Positions 63,179 to 64,000 of a stretch of DNA of 64,000 bases are shown piece by piece. Positions within the stretch are counted from its first letter, which is position 1. Every line of letters starts with the position of its first letter. The translations under genes and the position numbers were made by a program. The DNA is from an uncultured Mediterraneibacter sp. Lineage in GTDB: Bacteria; Bacillota; Clostridia; Lachnospirales; Lachnospiraceae. A model generated the notes under the pieces. It had not been told where the DNA came from. It worked only from the letters and a program-made list of their open reading frames with translations, and did no database searches. The stretch lies in the NCBI GenBank assembly GCA_944377745.1, contig CALWFV010000004.1:62001-126000 (forward strand). The letters are read 5' to 3'.

Positions 63179-64000
63179 ATGAAGTCAGTAAAGGAAGTTT
63201 CAATGATCACGGGGATCACGGAGCAGAACATCCGCTATTATGAGAAGAAGGGGCTGCTGTCACCGGAACGGAACAGAAAGAATTCATACCGGGAATATTC
63301 GGACAGGGATATCGACAGGCTGAAGATGATTCTTCTTTTCAGAAAGCTGGATATGCCGCTGGCGGAAATCAAAAAGCTTCTGGAAGGTAATGTTACTCTG
63401 GACGAGGCGATGGCGGATCAGATCCGGCGGCTGAAGTCAGAAAAGGAGAAACTGGATGACGCGCTGGAGTTCTGTGGAACGATCCGGGAATCCCGGCTCG
63501 CGGATCTGGATGTGGACGCATGTCTGGAACGGATGCGGGAGAAGGAAAAGGCAGGCTCTGTATTCGCAAAGATTGCAGAAGACTATACCGCTGTGGTAAA
63601 ATCAGAGATGGTGAGAACCTTCTCTTTTATGCCGGATGTCCCATGCGGTTCACCCAGGGAATTTACGGATGAACTTCTGAAATATGCGGACCAGGAAAAC
63701 CTGGATATTGTTATTACAAAAGAGGGGATGTCTCCGCATTTTCTGATGAACGGGATCGAGTATCAGGCATACCGGACTTCAGGGCGGTTCGGGATCACCA
63801 TCCACTGTGAGATGGTCCACCCGGAAGACTATATCCCAGAGGGAATGTCGGAAAAGAAGTACCGCATATACCGCACGCTTTCTTTCGTGGGGATCCCGGT
63901 CCTGATTTTCTTTACCGTGAATTTCTGGGTGTTCCGTGAGGCGTTCAAAAGCTGGGAAGGACTGCTCATGGTACTTATCGCGATCATCCTGTATACCTCG
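63179..64000 (+). CDS. MerR-family regulator, 3' end outside window
   Basis: The first 274 residues of a MerR protein; the frame is open to the last base. Residues 1-70 form the winged helix (VKEVSMITGITEQNIRYYEK, then SPERNRKNSYREY). A dimerisation coiled coil follows (about 75-125), then a ligand-type domain. Two hydrophobic helices begin near residue 238 (GIPVLIFFTVNFWVF and LLMVLIAIIL), so this is a membrane-tethered MerR variant. The start follows CAGGAGGAGGGGATCGT. Ligand and other targets are unknown. Confidence 0.9.
   Translation, partial: MKSVKEVSMITGITEQNIRYYEKKGLLSPERNRKNSYREYSDRDIDRLKMILLFRKLDMPLAEIKKLLEGNVTLDEAMADQIRRLKSEKEKLDDALEFCGTIRESRLADLDVDACLERMREKEKAGSVFAKIAEDYTAVVKSEMVRTFSFMPDVPCGSPREFTDELLKYADQENLDIVITKEGMSPHFLMNGIEYQAYRTSGRFGITIHCEMVHPEDYIPEGMSEKKYRIYRTLSFVGIPVLIFFTVNFWVFREAFKSWEGLLMVLIAIILYTS

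Noticed and set aside
1..64000. CRISPR arrays, tRNA, rRNA genes and insertion sequences
   Set aside because: No regularly spaced direct repeats, cloverleaf-like segments, rRNA motifs or transposase reading frames were recognised by eye.

Overview
The window looks like chromosomal DNA of a spore-forming, anaerobic Firmicute, most likely a member of the Lachnospiraceae (Clostridium cluster XIVa). This is inferred from the gene set: dnaG-rpoD-trmK-Nif3 order, a CotJ spore-coat operon, a TepA-like/SpoIIIE-FtsK pair, the redox repressor Rex, an Nfn-type transhydrogenase pair, fhs-folD, and a moderate G+C content with strong AGGAGG ribosome binding sites. No rRNA, tRNA, CRISPR array or insertion sequence was recognised.

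Layout. 1-5.8 kb: the 3' end of dnaG, then rpoD, trmK, a Nif3-like gene and a nucleoside kinase, all on + and ending at a bidirectional terminator. 5.8-10.5 kb: aroC (-), an L,D-transpeptidase, tgt and yajC. 10.7-17.6 kb: an amino-acid operon leuB-ilvD-ilvB-serC-serA. 17.6-20 kb: a GntR/FCD regulator followed by isocitrate dehydrogenase. 20-29 kb: an ABC-F ATPase (-), rex, nnrE/nnrD fusion, alr, an orphan MazF, yebC, metY and a TepA-like protease. 29-40 kb: ftsK/spoIIIE, fhs, folD, a zinc-ribbon/TPR/chitobiase-like membrane protein, an iron alcohol dehydrogenase with a candidate Rex operator, nfnA-nfnB and an AlkD-like gene. 40-45 kb: FKBP isomerase (-), HelD, rlmH and the cotJ operon with cotJA and cotJB fused.

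45-64 kb is more accessory in character: an SDR, small membrane and flavin proteins, an AT-rich island (about 47.5-49.7 kb) with a nuclease-like orphan, a DUF3990 ADP-ribosyltransferase-fold protein and its overlapping partner, then purC, a zinc alcohol dehydrogenase, a carbon-nitrogen hydrolase fused to an AAA-like/PD-(D/E)XK protein, tandem RNHCP proteins behind a structured leader, an HD protein, an aldo/keto reductase, MarR-MATE, a HAD hydrolase, a small FNT channel, VanZ, a PNPOx-like protein and a MerR regulator running off the end.

Five loci between 49.4 and 61.2 kb (DUF3784, BMC-like, MarR, MATE, FNT) carry single-base frameshifts, most at or near A or T runs. That pattern may reflect real decay, slippage or indel errors in the assembly, and it should be resolved before drawing biological conclusions from them. 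The most unusual items are the hydrolase-ATPase-nuclease fusion, the AT-rich island, the leader ahead of the RNHCP pair and a long palindrome at 20.1-20.27 kb.
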